Assembly (NCBI GenBank): GCA_016234525.1
Contig: JACRBK010000186.1
Location: 1 to 9,469, forward strand
From: Chloroflexota bacterium
GTDB lineage: Bacteria; Chloroflexota; Anaerolineae; Aggregatilineales; Aggregatilineaceae
Direction: 5' to 3'
Length of the DNA stretch: 9,469 bases
Below the pieces are notes generated by a model, which was not told where the DNA came from, did no database searches, and worked only from the letters and a program-made list of their open reading frames with translations. Each line of letters begins with the position of its first letter. Position 1 is the stretch's first letter. Shown in pieces: positions 1 through 5,700 of this stretch. The position numbers and the translations under genes are program-made.

Positions 1-565
1 TCCACCGCCCGCGGATGATAATCCTCCTCCGGCAGAAGACCCAGGCGATCCGCCACCCGCGGATGATCGTCCCCCGTTGGAGGACCCTGGTGATCCGCCG
101 CCCGCGGATGATAATCCTCCTCCGGCAGATGATCCCGGTGATCCGCCGCCCGCGGATGATAATCCTCCTCCGGCAGAAGACCCTGGCGATCCGCCGCCCG
201 CAGATGATCGTCCCCCGTTGGAGGACCCTGGTGATCCGCCGCCCGCGGATGATAATCCTCCTCCGGCAGAAGACCCTGGTGATCCGCCGCCCGCAGATGA
301 TCGTCCCCCGTTGGAGGACCCAGGTGATCCACCGCCCGCGGATGATCGTCCGCCGTTGGAGGACCCTGGTGATCCGCCGCCCGCGGATGATAATCCTCCT
401 CCGGCAGAAGACCCTGGCGATCCACCGCCCGCGGATGATCCCCCGGCGGAAGGAAGTGGCGACGAACTGCCTGCCCTTCAACCCGGTTACGCTCCATCCG
501 GCGGCCACAGGGAAGATTCATCCCCTGTCCTGCCAGTTGAACCACCGCCCGCCACCGATTCGTGA
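1..565 (+). CDS. Pro/Asp-rich tandem-repeat protein, C-terminal part (start outside window)
   Basis: This is the 3' end of a gene whose reading frame is already open at position 2 and stops at TGA 563-565; about 187 residues are visible. The protein is almost entirely tandem units of two forms: a 16-residue form EDPGDPPPADDNPPPA and a 15-residue form EDPGDPPPADDRPPL. After the last, shortened unit comes a 38-residue non-repeated tail ending in PPPATDS. The composition (Pro, Asp, Glu, almost no hydrophobics or aromatics) predicts an extended, disordered, strongly acidic stalk or linker. No membrane anchor, sorting signal or enzymatic motif is visible, so its role and location are unknown and the functional part presumably lies upstream. 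I chose this frame because the post-repeat tail has ordinary codon use. The competing +3 frame, open to 587, encodes an Arg-rich sequence and is more likely a shadow. The TTG at 77 is internal, not a start. Confidence 0.7.
   Translation, partial: PPPADDNPPPAEDPGDPPPADDRPPLEDPGDPPPADDNPPPADDPGDPPPADDNPPPAEDPGDPPPADDRPPLEDPGDPPPADDNPPPAEDPGDPPPADDRPPLEDPGDPPPADDRPPLEDPGDPPPADDNPPPAEDPGDPPPADDPPAEGSGDELPALQPGYAPSGGHREDSSPVLPVEPPPATDS
2..448 (+). repeat. Coding tandem repeat of 45-bp and 48-bp units
   Basis: Ten units can be read: the end of an N-type unit (2-34), then R-type 35-79, N-type 80-127, N-type 128-175, R-type 176-220, N-type 221-268, R-type 269-313, R-type 314-358, N-type 359-406 and a shortened 42-bp unit 407-448. 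N-type units are 48 bp (core DDNPPPA) and R-type are 45 bp (core DDRPPL). Units are nearly identical at the DNA level. Most differences are synonymous (GGC/GGT, GCG/GCA, CCG/CCA), which suggests recent expansion or homogenisation by slippage or recombination. All lengths are multiples of three, so copy number can change without frameshift. Confidence 0.9.
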
Positions 566-587
566 AGAAATTCTGAAAAGGGCATGA

Positions 588-603
588 AAAATTTACGAAT
601 TTT
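588..603. promoter_or_regulatory. Short AT-only inverted repeat upstream of the TIR gene
   Basis: AAAATT (588-593) and AATTTT (598-603) are perfect inverted arms around a TACG centre, just upstream of the promoter-like site of the TIR gene. It has no GC stem and so is a poor terminator; it could be an operator half-site pair or chance in an AT-rich gap. Confidence 0.2.
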
Positions 604-617
604 AGGTGGGCGTGCGA

Positions 618-623
618 TACAAT
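618..623 (+). promoter_or_regulatory. Putative -10 element TACAAT for the TIR gene
   Basis: TACAAT matches the sigma-70 -10 consensus in five of six positions. It lies in the AT-rich gap 67 bp before the chosen ATG. No good -35 hexamer is visible at normal spacing. Its position inside the longer reading frame beginning at GTG 606 argues against that upstream start. Confidence 0.3.
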
Positions 624-689
624 CACGATCAATGCGTTGTAAAATTGAATTGTAATCGGGAAATAAACGGTAAACGTGTGAGGGCTGTT

Positions 690-1286
690 ATGACACGGCA
701 AATCTTTATCAGCTACACGCGAGACGACGAACAGTTTGCAAAACACCTGGCTGATACGCTGTGCGAGACGGGGGCGAATGTCTGGCTGGATATTTATAAC
801 GCCCGTCCAGGCCGGCATTGGGCGCGCAGCATTGAGCAAGCGTTAGCCGAATCAAAAATGATGATCGTGGTGCTGTCGCCTGCCGCGCTGGAGTCCGCGC
901 ATATTGCGGTGGAATGGCAGGCCTATCTTGAAGCGTATCGCCCGGTGATCCCGGTGATGTCCCGCCGCTGTGATCCGCCCGGCCCGCTGCGCACCCGCCG
1001 CCCGGTCGACTTTACCCGCGAGCAAAATTTTAACCGCGCTTTTCACGAACTGACGAACCGCCTGCTGGAATATGGCACGCGCATCCGGCGCAGTGACCCG
1101 GTGATCTGGACCTTGTCTGAAGGGGTGAACGATTACCGCGACGAACGCGAAAGTGTGACGCCGTGCAAACCCTCTCCGACAGGATCAGGGCTTGCTGAAG
1201 AGGAATTAGCGTCGTCCGGTCTGAAACGAATGGTGCAAGGGCTGCGCGATATGCTGCGGCGCGGTGACGCCATGCCTCCCATATAA
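690..1286 (+). CDS. TIR-domain protein
   Basis: A 198-residue soluble protein whose first ~105 residues form a bacterial TIR domain. It opens with the hallmark strand IFISYTRDD (residues 5-13). This is followed by VWLD (31-34, the conserved strand B), a helix with SIEQALAESKMMIVVLS (47-63), and SPAALESAHIAVEW (63-76). Glu75 sits where NAD-cleaving TIR domains carry their catalytic glutamate, so NADase or nucleotide-signal synthesis is possible; this is inference from the family. The WxxxE-type tryptophan before it is replaced by His71. The C-terminal ~90 residues match nothing I recognise; no membrane segment or signal peptide is seen. ATG 690 is preferred over GTG 606 or GTG 678 because GAGGG at 680-684 gives a ribosome site five bases upstream and the TIR fold begins immediately. 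No ThsA-like effector or other defence gene is visible nearby, so assignment to a defence system is unsupported. Confidence 0.85.
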   Translation: MTRQIFISYTRDDEQFAKHLADTLCETGANVWLDIYNARPGRHWARSIEQALAESKMMIVVLSPAALESAHIAVEWQAYLEAYRPVIPVMSRRCDPPGPLRTRRPVDFTREQNFNRAFHELTNRLLEYGTRIRRSDPVIWTLSEGVNDYRDERESVTPCKPSPTGSGLAEEELASSGLKRMVQGLRDMLRRGDAMPPI

Positions 1287-1312
1287 GGCTACGCCAAGAT
1301 TTTCTTTACCCC

Positions 1313-1374
1313 ATTCCCCCCTGGAAGGGGAGTCAAACAAGGGAATCAGGTAATTATTTTCTTGGACTAACCTG
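1313..1374. terminator. Possible bidirectional terminator region between convergent genes
   Basis: The 93-bp gap between the convergent TIR and cyclase genes contains several competing inverted repeats. TCCCC 1315-1319 pairs with GGGGA 1327-1331. ATTCCC 1313-1318 pairs with GGGAAT 1341-1346. CAGGT 1347-1351 pairs with ACCTG 1370-1374. A T-rich stretch TTATTTT lies at 1354-1360 after the second pair. None is a textbook stem followed directly by a T-run, so a terminating role is inferred mainly from the convergent arrangement. Confidence 0.35.
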
Positions 1375-1379
1375 ACAGC

Positions 1380-2972
1380 TTATTTCAGGCTTTCCAGTTC
1401 ATAGACCTGAATGGGTTGGTGGCGGCCTTTGACCGACAGTTCACCCATGGATTTAACCTTCACCAGATTGCCCAGGCGCGCATAAACTTCTGCCGAGATC
1501 AAAATTTGACCGGGCAGGGCGCGTTCTTGCAGCCGTTTAGTGACGTTGACCGTATCGCCAATCGCGGTATAGTTCATCGCCCGCGCGGTGCCGATATTAC
1601 CGACCACCACTTCGCCCAGGTGAACGCCGATCCCAAAGGTGAGGCCCTGCCCCCCTATCCGCGAGTTACGCTCGACGATAGCGCGCTGTAACGCCAGGGC
1701 AGAATCTACGGCGCGATAAGGATGATCGGCCTGATCTTCGGGCGCGTTGAAAAACGCCATGACCGCATCCCCCATAAATTTATCGAGTGTCCCCTCGCGT
1801 GAGAAAATCACATCGGTTGCCAGCGTAAAATATTCGTTCATCAGGTTGACCACTTCTTCAGGGGACGCTTGTTCGCTGAAGGTGGTGAATCCGCGCACGT
1901 CAGCAAACACCACGCTGATCTCGCGCCGCCGCCCGCCCAAAGTTAACGCCTCGGTCGTCTGCAAAATACGTTCCACTACGCTCGGCGCGACATACCGTTC
2001 AAAGGCGCTGCGCAGCGTTTCGTTTTCGCGGGTAGTCGCTTCTTCAAGCGCGACGTAAATACGCGCATTCTCGATGGCAATCGCGGCGTAATCGCCCAGA
2101 GCGCTGACCATCGGCGCATCTTGTGGGCCGAATGACGGTGCGCCAGCGGAGACATTCTCGACGCTCAACACGCCGACCACGCGATCCTTGACCTTGAGCG
2201 GGATGCAGATCACGGCGGCAGGCAAAGAAGGGTCTTGAGTGCGGTGACGGTTCATCTCTTCTGCGCTTATTGCCACCAGTTCGCCTTTTTGAGCGACCTG
2301 CCGGGCGATGCGGTCATTAATGTAATCATAGACGGCGTGGGCGTGTTCTTCGTTGTGCAGTTTGACCGCCCGCAGCACTAACTGGTTGCCGTCCAATAGT
2401 TGCAGTTTGCCTTGTTCAGCGCCAATCACCTGGGTGGCAGCGTCCACGATGCGGGGCAGCAGTTTGTCCATTCCGACCAGCGCCGTCACGCTCTTGCCGA
2501 TCTGGTAAAGGGCGTTCAGTTCACGCAGGCGGCGGTTAAGATCGGCGTTGGCGCGCAGCAGGCGCTCGGTGAGCGCGTCTTTTTCGCGGCGCAGCCGGAC
2601 CTCGGCCAGCGCCCGGTTCATCGCGTCTAACATTTCTTCGGGCGTATAGGGTTTTTTGACGTAATCGCGCACGCCCTTACGGTAGACTTCGATGGCGATC
2701 TCTTCGGACCCATGAAAGGTCATCAGGATCACGGGAATATCCAGCCCTTTGGCTTTGAGCGCATCCAACACTTGCAGCCCATCCATGCGTGGCATTTGCA
2801 GATCAAGCAGGATCAGGTCTGGCTGATGTTTCTGCGCGAGGTCCAATGCTTCGACCCCATCCCGCGCAATCAGAGGGATAAATCCGTTCGGTCTGAGGAT
2901 AGAATTCACCACAAATTCACGGATTTCGCGCCCGTCATCGGCGACCAAGACGGTGACTTGCTGATTACTCAC
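1380..2972 (-). CDS. Response regulator with GAF and class III adenylate cyclase domains
   Basis: A 530-residue cytoplasmic protein that likely makes cAMP under phosphorelay control. Residues 1-120 are a receiver domain: acidic pocket Asp12/Asp13, phospho-acceptor Asp57 in LILLDLQMP, switch Thr85, and Lys107 in VKKP. A charged helix (121-155) leads to a GAF domain (about 155-305), then the linker RSAFERYVAPSVVERIL typical before cyclase domains. The catalytic domain (350-530) has metal-binding Asp358 (VFADVRGFT) and Asp402 (KFMGDAVMAFF), adenine-selecting Lys398 and Thr469, and transition-state Asn476 and Arg480 (GDTVNVTKRL). All canonical residues are present, so it should be an active adenylate rather than guanylate cyclase. 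The GTG start at 2972-2970 follows an AGGA ribosome site (complement of 2980-2983). The gene stands alone, divergent from the zinc-ribbon gene. The nearest kinase, a GAF histidine kinase at 6710-8971, could be its partner, but that is inference. No DNA-binding output domain is present. Confidence 0.93.
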   Translation of the reverse strand: MSNQQVTVLVADDGREIREFVVNSILRPNGFIPLIARDGVEALDLAQKHQPDLILLDLQMPRMDGLQVLDALKAKGLDIPVILMTFHGSEEIAIEVYRKGVRDYVKKPYTPEEMLDAMNRALAEVRLRREKDALTERLLRANADLNRRLRELNALYQIGKSVTALVGMDKLLPRIVDAATQVIGAEQGKLQLLDGNQLVLRAVKLHNEEHAHAVYDYINDRIARQVAQKGELVAISAEEMNRHRTQDPSLPAAVICIPLKVKDRVVGVLSVENVSAGAPSFGPQDAPMVSALGDYAAIAIENARIYVALEEATTRENETLRSAFERYVAPSVVERILQTTEALTLGGRRREISVVFADVRGFTTFSEQASPEEVVNLMNEYFTLATDVIFSREGTLDKFMGDAVMAFFNAPEDQADHPYRAVDSALALQRAIVERNSRIGGQGLTFGIGVHLGEVVVGNIGTARAMNYTAIGDTVNVTKRLQERALPGQILISAEVYARLGNLVKVKSMGELSVKGRHQPIQVYELESLK

Positions 2973-3063
2973 GGTAGTTTCCTCGTGCCTCCGGCTGATG
3001 GACCTGCTGAACGCCGCGCCGCTGCGTCTCTACCCCAACACATTACGGCTCGATGCTGAGCCA

Positions 3064-3069
3064 ATCATA
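3064..3069 (-). promoter_or_regulatory. Putative -10 element TATGAT for the receiver-cyclase gene
   Basis: On the minus strand the sequence reads GTGTATGATTGG, about 92 bases before the GTG start. TATGAT matches five of six -10 consensus positions and, like two other sites in this window, is preceded by GTG. No clear -35 element is seen. Confidence 0.3.
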
Positions 3070-3184
3070 CACTGTTTTAAAGATGTGTGCTTGCATAATA
3101 CCCGCTTGTGCGACCTGATCCGGGTAGGTAATTTGTACGTACCCCTCTGGTCACGGAACTTAAAAGCGACCTCAGCCCCCTGCC

Positions 3185-3240
3185 GCAGCCGAGCAGGTTT
3201 TGTGTAGGGGCGCGGCTTGCTGCGCCCTGCTTTTAGCTGC
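3185..3240. repeat. Nested palindromic (REP-like) element
   Basis: Three nested inverted pairs share one centre: GCAGC 3185-3189 with GCTGC 3236-3240, AGCAGG 3192-3197 with CCTGCT 3226-3231, and GGGCGCGGC 3208-3216 with GCTGCGCCC 3219-3227. The inner stem has one G-T wobble and a minimal TT centre. The outer and inner stems compete for two bases at 3226-3227. The core GTAGGGGCGCGGCTTGC resembles dispersed intergenic palindromes common in some bacterial genomes, which I recall as a pattern and have not looked up. A TTTT run (3231-3234) follows, but no plus-strand gene lies upstream to terminate. Confidence 0.55.
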
Positions 3241-3374
3241 ATCACCTGATTAAATCGTAAAAGTGCATAGCCTCGCCCTGTTTTTGCTCGCTTTTTTCGT
3301 GGACGCTGGTCTGAGCGCCGGGCAGCCGTCTGCTGATCATGGGTCAGGGGTCCATCAAAGTGGCGCAGGATGTG

Positions 3375-3380
3375 TACAAT
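3375..3380 (+). promoter_or_regulatory. Putative -10 element TACAAT for the zinc-ribbon gene
   Basis: The context is GTGTACAATGATAC. A transcription start expected near 3387 leaves a leader of about 30 bases that contains the GAGGA ribosome site and the TTG at 3419. It therefore supports that start over TTG 3386, which would sit at the transcript's 5' end. The -35 region is weak. Confidence 0.4.
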
Positions 3381-3418
3381 GATACTTGCGATGCATTGAG
3401 CCACTGAGGACGAATCCC

Positions 3419-4846
3419 TTGAACAACGACTTGCAGCGCTGCCCGAACTGCGGCGCATATGTGATGACCGGCGACAATATTTGCCCGCGCTGTGATTTTG
3501 TGCTGGATTCTTCGCCCGCGCCTGATCGATCTCAGGAGCCCACCACGCTGCTGCCGGAGGTGGTTGATCGGGACAATGGCGATGCGGTGAGTCTCATACC
3601 CGACTCATTGAATGGAGAAGGGCTAAACGCTGAACCGTTTCCCACTCTCTACGCAGTGGAGAGGGAGCCAGGGGGTGAGGCTGTTGATGAGCAATCAGAG
3701 GGTGAATCTTTCGACGAAGTGCAACAAGAGCCAGAGAGTGAGTCTCTCTACACCGAGGAGAGCGATCCAGAAAGTGAGTCCCTTGACTCAACTCAGAACG
3801 GATCAGGGGTAGGGATCGAAGACACGATGCCGTCCGTCGTGCCGTCGCTGGAGTTCGGCGATTTTCTCCCTCATCCTGAGGAAGAAGAACCGGCAGTGAG
3901 GTCTGGTTCTCCGGCGGAATCAGGCCCAGAAGCCGATACCGATCTACGCCCAAACGATCCCAGCGAAATGCCGACTCAGGGGATTCCGATCATTGATGAA
4001 ATAGTTGCAGTGCCGCCCGGCCCATCGCTGCCCTCGGCCTCGCCGCGCACTCCCGCGCGACCTGTTTTTGCGCCGCCTGTTCTTGCGCCGCCAGGAGAGT
4101 TTGCGCCGCCGACCGCGCCGCGCACGCCTTCGCTGCCCGCCGTGACTCCGCCGCCCACCATTTTGCCGCCGCCCGCCCCGATGTATGCTGCGCCGCCCGG
4201 ATACGCTTACGGCGCGCCCGCCCCGGCGGCGATCTTACAGCAGCGCATCGAAGAATACCGGCGCGGCGGCTACCGGTGGCTGGATTCTCAGCACCCGCAA
4301 GAAGCGATTCTGTCTCACGGCAAAACGCTCAGCGTCGGCGGCTGGATGCTGGCCTTGATCACGGTTGTCGGCGTGTTGTGGTATTTTTTGCTGATCATCA
4401 CGAGTTTTTTCCGCGCCGATAAAGTCTATCTCAGCGTGGATGCAGCGGGCCGCCTGGATGAAGATGGCCCCGGCGCGGCGCATCATCGCCTTCGGCGCGT
4501 GCGCGGCGGCAAACGCTGGGCATGGTTCGGCCTGTTGATCTTTGTCTTTTGCCTGGTGCTGACCGTGCTGCTCGGTTTGGCGGCGGGCGCGGTGCTGTCG
4601 CAAGAACGTTATCAGGCCGCGCTGCGCGAAGCCTATCCGGCGGTGACCTTGTTCGAGGAGCGTTTCAGCCAGACCGAAGCTGATCCCGATGACGTGTCGG
4701 CGGCGCATGATGGCGCGGTAGCCTATACGATTTTGGCAGGGGTGGCGCTGGTCGGGCTGTGGGGCGGCGCGACGCTGTTCGTGATCGGAACGATTCACGC
4801 GGGGGCCTACCGGGTATCGGTGCGGCCCCTGCCAGGGCTGCGATAA
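3419..4846 (+). CDS. Zinc-ribbon membrane protein with acidic and proline-rich linker
   Basis: A 475-residue protein of unknown function. Residues 8-25 form a zinc ribbon (CPNC at 8-11, CPRC at 22-25). Residues ~30-190 are acidic and Ser-rich, including 12-residue repeats such as PESESLYTEESD. Residues ~198-272 are Pro/Ala-rich with APP and PPP runs. The C-terminal part holds a short basic stretch and three predicted membrane segments: about 309-331 (WMLALITVVGVLWYFLLIIT), 368-392 and 433-459, separated by a basic loop and an acidic loop. The N-terminal ribbon plus disordered linker is probably cytoplasmic, as in other zinc-ribbon membrane proteins of this general build. TTG 3419 is chosen because GAGGA at 3406-3410 lies eight bases upstream; TTG 3386 lacks a ribosome site. 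A REP-like palindrome (3641-3680) lies inside the coding sequence and supplies residues ~75-88. It stands 80 bp before the signal peptidase gene, which has its own promoter-like site. Confidence 0.8.
   Translation: MNNDLQRCPNCGAYVMTGDNICPRCDFVLDSSPAPDRSQEPTTLLPEVVDRDNGDAVSLIPDSLNGEGLNAEPFPTLYAVEREPGGEAVDEQSEGESFDEVQQEPESESLYTEESDPESESLDSTQNGSGVGIEDTMPSVVPSLEFGDFLPHPEEEEPAVRSGSPAESGPEADTDLRPNDPSEMPTQGIPIIDEIVAVPPGPSLPSASPRTPARPVFAPPVLAPPGEFAPPTAPRTPSLPAVTPPPTILPPPAPMYAAPPGYAYGAPAPAAILQQRIEEYRRGGYRWLDSQHPQEAILSHGKTLSVGGWMLALITVVGVLWYFLLIITSFFRADKVYLSVDAAGRLDEDGPGAAHHRLRRVRGGKRWAWFGLLIFVFCLVLTVLLGLAAGAVLSQERYQAALREAYPAVTLFEERFSQTEADPDDVSAAHDGAVAYTILAGVALVGLWGGATLFVIGTIHAGAYRVSVRPLPGLR
3641..3680. 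repeat. REP-like palindrome inside a coding sequence
   Basis: CTCTCTAC (3645-3652) pairs with GTGGAGAG (3656-3663) around a GCA loop with one wobble, followed by GGGAGCCAGGGGGTGAGG. This is the layout of a widespread bacterial dispersed repeat whose minus-strand spurious translation typically reads HPLAPSPLRGE; here the minus strand reads HPLAPSPLRRE. In the plus-strand gene it encodes TLYAVEREPGGE within the disordered acidic linker without breaking the frame. Confidence 0.6.
3695..3802 (+). repeat. Degenerate 36-bp coding tandem repeat
   Basis: Three diverged units start at 3695, 3731 and 3767, exactly 36 bases apart. Each begins with a TCAGAGGGTGAATC / CCAGAGAGTGAGTC / CCAGAAAGTGAGTC motif. 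They encode SEGESFDEVQQE, PESESLYTEESD and PESESLDSTQNG. The opening resembles the CCAGGGGGTGAGGC right end of the adjacent REP-like element, so the repeat may have grown from it. Confidence 0.55.
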
Positions 4847-4852
4847 TCGGTA

Positions 4853-4881
4853 TTGCACCCACCCCCCGGCTGCGTTATAGT
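4853..4881 (+). promoter_or_regulatory. Putative promoter of the signal peptidase gene
   Basis: TTGCAC (4853-4858) and TATAGT (4876-4881) are separated by 17 bases, the ideal sigma-70 spacing; the -10 matches five of six and the -35 three of six. The expected start near 4888 leaves a leader of about 39 bases before TTG 4927. It is the best-formed promoter in the window. Confidence 0.45.
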
Positions 4882-4926
4882 CAACCCATTATTGAGGATC
4901 AGTGTAAAGCTAAAGAGTCGTAAACC

Positions 4927-5694
4927 TTGACCACATCTTACCCGCCAGTATCTCCTGATGTTGATCTCCCGGAAGCTGAAACAGCGAATGACTTTCCCCG
5001 GCCCAACATTCGCCAGGGGCGTTCGTTTGCCCGCGAGATGCTCGAAACTGTGCTGCTCATCGCTGCGATCTACGCTTTCGTCAACCTGGCGACGGCGCGT
5101 TTCGTGGTAGATGGTCACAGTATGTTACCTAATTTCACCACCGATCAGTTTATCATCGTCAGCCGCTTGTCCTACATTTTGGGCGATCCGCGGCGTGGTG
5201 ACGTGGTGGTGTTCCATTACCCGCTGCAATCGGACCGCGACTTTATCAAACGGATCATCGGCCTGCCCGGTGAAACCGTCACGATCCAGGATGGGCGAGT
5301 CTATATTGATGGCCGGTTGATCGAAGAACCCTATATCGAGAACTTCTGCCGGGGCAAATCGTGTGATGGCGAATGGGTGGTCGGCCCCCACGAGTATTTT
5401 GTGCTGGGCGATAACCGGGGAGCCAGCAAAGACTCGCAGGATTTCGGCCCGGTGGATCGTAAGTATATTGTCGGGCGGGCGTTTGTGCGTTATTGGCCGC
5501 CGCCCGATTGGGGGCTGATCAGCCATTGGAAGTTTGATGGGCAAGGCGCACCGCTGCCGACGATTACCCCAACCTACACGCCCAGCCCTACCCCTACCGC
5601 GACGCCGCCGATCCCAACGGATAACCTGTTTTACCTGCCGTCGCCGGTTCCGACTGTGACTTCTTTTCCTTACCAGCCGGATTGGGGTTACTAA
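4927..5694 (+). CDS. lepB: Type I signal peptidase
   Basis: A 255-residue membrane-bound serine protease that removes signal peptides from exported proteins on the outer face of the cytoplasmic membrane. A disordered Pro-rich N-terminus (1-37) precedes one membrane segment (about 39-57). Catalytic Ser65 lies in VDGHSMLP and catalytic Lys108 in RDFIKRIIGLPGE. The conserved GDNR box is present as VLGDNRGASKDSQDFGPV (159-176). Residues ~193-255 form an unusual Thr/Pro-rich tail (PTYTPSPTPTATPP) that is absent from the standard family fold. It ends in an aromatic-rich stretch YQPDWGY. The start is TTG 4927, with a weak purine-rich site AAAGAG at 4912-4917. An alternative ATG at 5038 would still keep the membrane segment and catalytic core, so the N-terminus is uncertain. 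The next gene begins six bases after the stop, suggesting co-transcription. Confidence 0.95.
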   Translation: MTTSYPPVSPDVDLPEAETANDFPRPNIRQGRSFAREMLETVLLIAAIYAFVNLATARFVVDGHSMLPNFTTDQFIIVSRLSYILGDPRRGDVVVFHYPLQSDRDFIKRIIGLPGETVTIQDGRVYIDGRLIEEPYIENFCRGKSCDGEWVVGPHEYFVLGDNRGASKDSQDFGPVDRKYIVGRAFVRYWPPPDWGLISHWKFDGQGAPLPTITPTYTPSPTPTATPPIPTDNLFYLPSPVPTVTSFPYQPDWGY

Positions 5695-5700
5695 TTGTCG

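Larger units (their letters stand above)
2973..3418. other. Gene-free divergent intergenic region (446 bp)
   Basis: No credible gene is seen here. The minus-strand reading frame spanning 3030-3458 is Arg/Ser-rich, overlaps the next gene's start and contains a GRSKPRPYT segment typical of translated dispersed repeats. The region holds promoter-like sites for both flanking genes, a nested palindrome at 3185-3240, a spaced inverted repeat TACCCG 3099-3104 / CGGGTA 3121-3126, and a perfect 8-bp palindrome GTACGTAC at 3135-3142. It is larger than needed for two promoters, so a small RNA or decayed repeat is possible. Confidence 0.5.

Noticed and set aside
1..450. Regular repeats that could suggest a CRISPR array
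   Set aside because: The units are directly adjacent 45/48-bp coding repeats with no unique spacers, and every unit length is a multiple of three.
15..587. Arg-rich +3 reading frame through the repeats as a gene
   Set aside because: It has the same repeat composition artefact and an unlikely Arg/Ile/Trp-rich product; the +2 frame gives a typical disordered Pro/Asp protein with normal codons in the tail.
606..689. Upstream GTG start for the TIR protein
   Set aside because: It has no ribosome site and would include the promoter-like TACAAT at 618-623, and the added 28 residues resemble no TIR N-terminus.
690..1286. Thoeris-like or other anti-phage system
   Set aside because: No SIR2, SLOG, membrane effector or other defence gene is visible beside the TIR gene.
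3030..3458. 142-residue minus-strand protein
   Set aside because: It runs through the palindromic element, overlaps the zinc-ribbon start and is Arg/Ser-rich without any recognisable domain or ribosome site.
4235..4858. 207-residue minus-strand frame opposite the membrane domain
   Set aside because: It is antisense to clear transmembrane coding sequence; its His/Gln/Arg-rich composition mirrors hydrophobic codons on the other strand.
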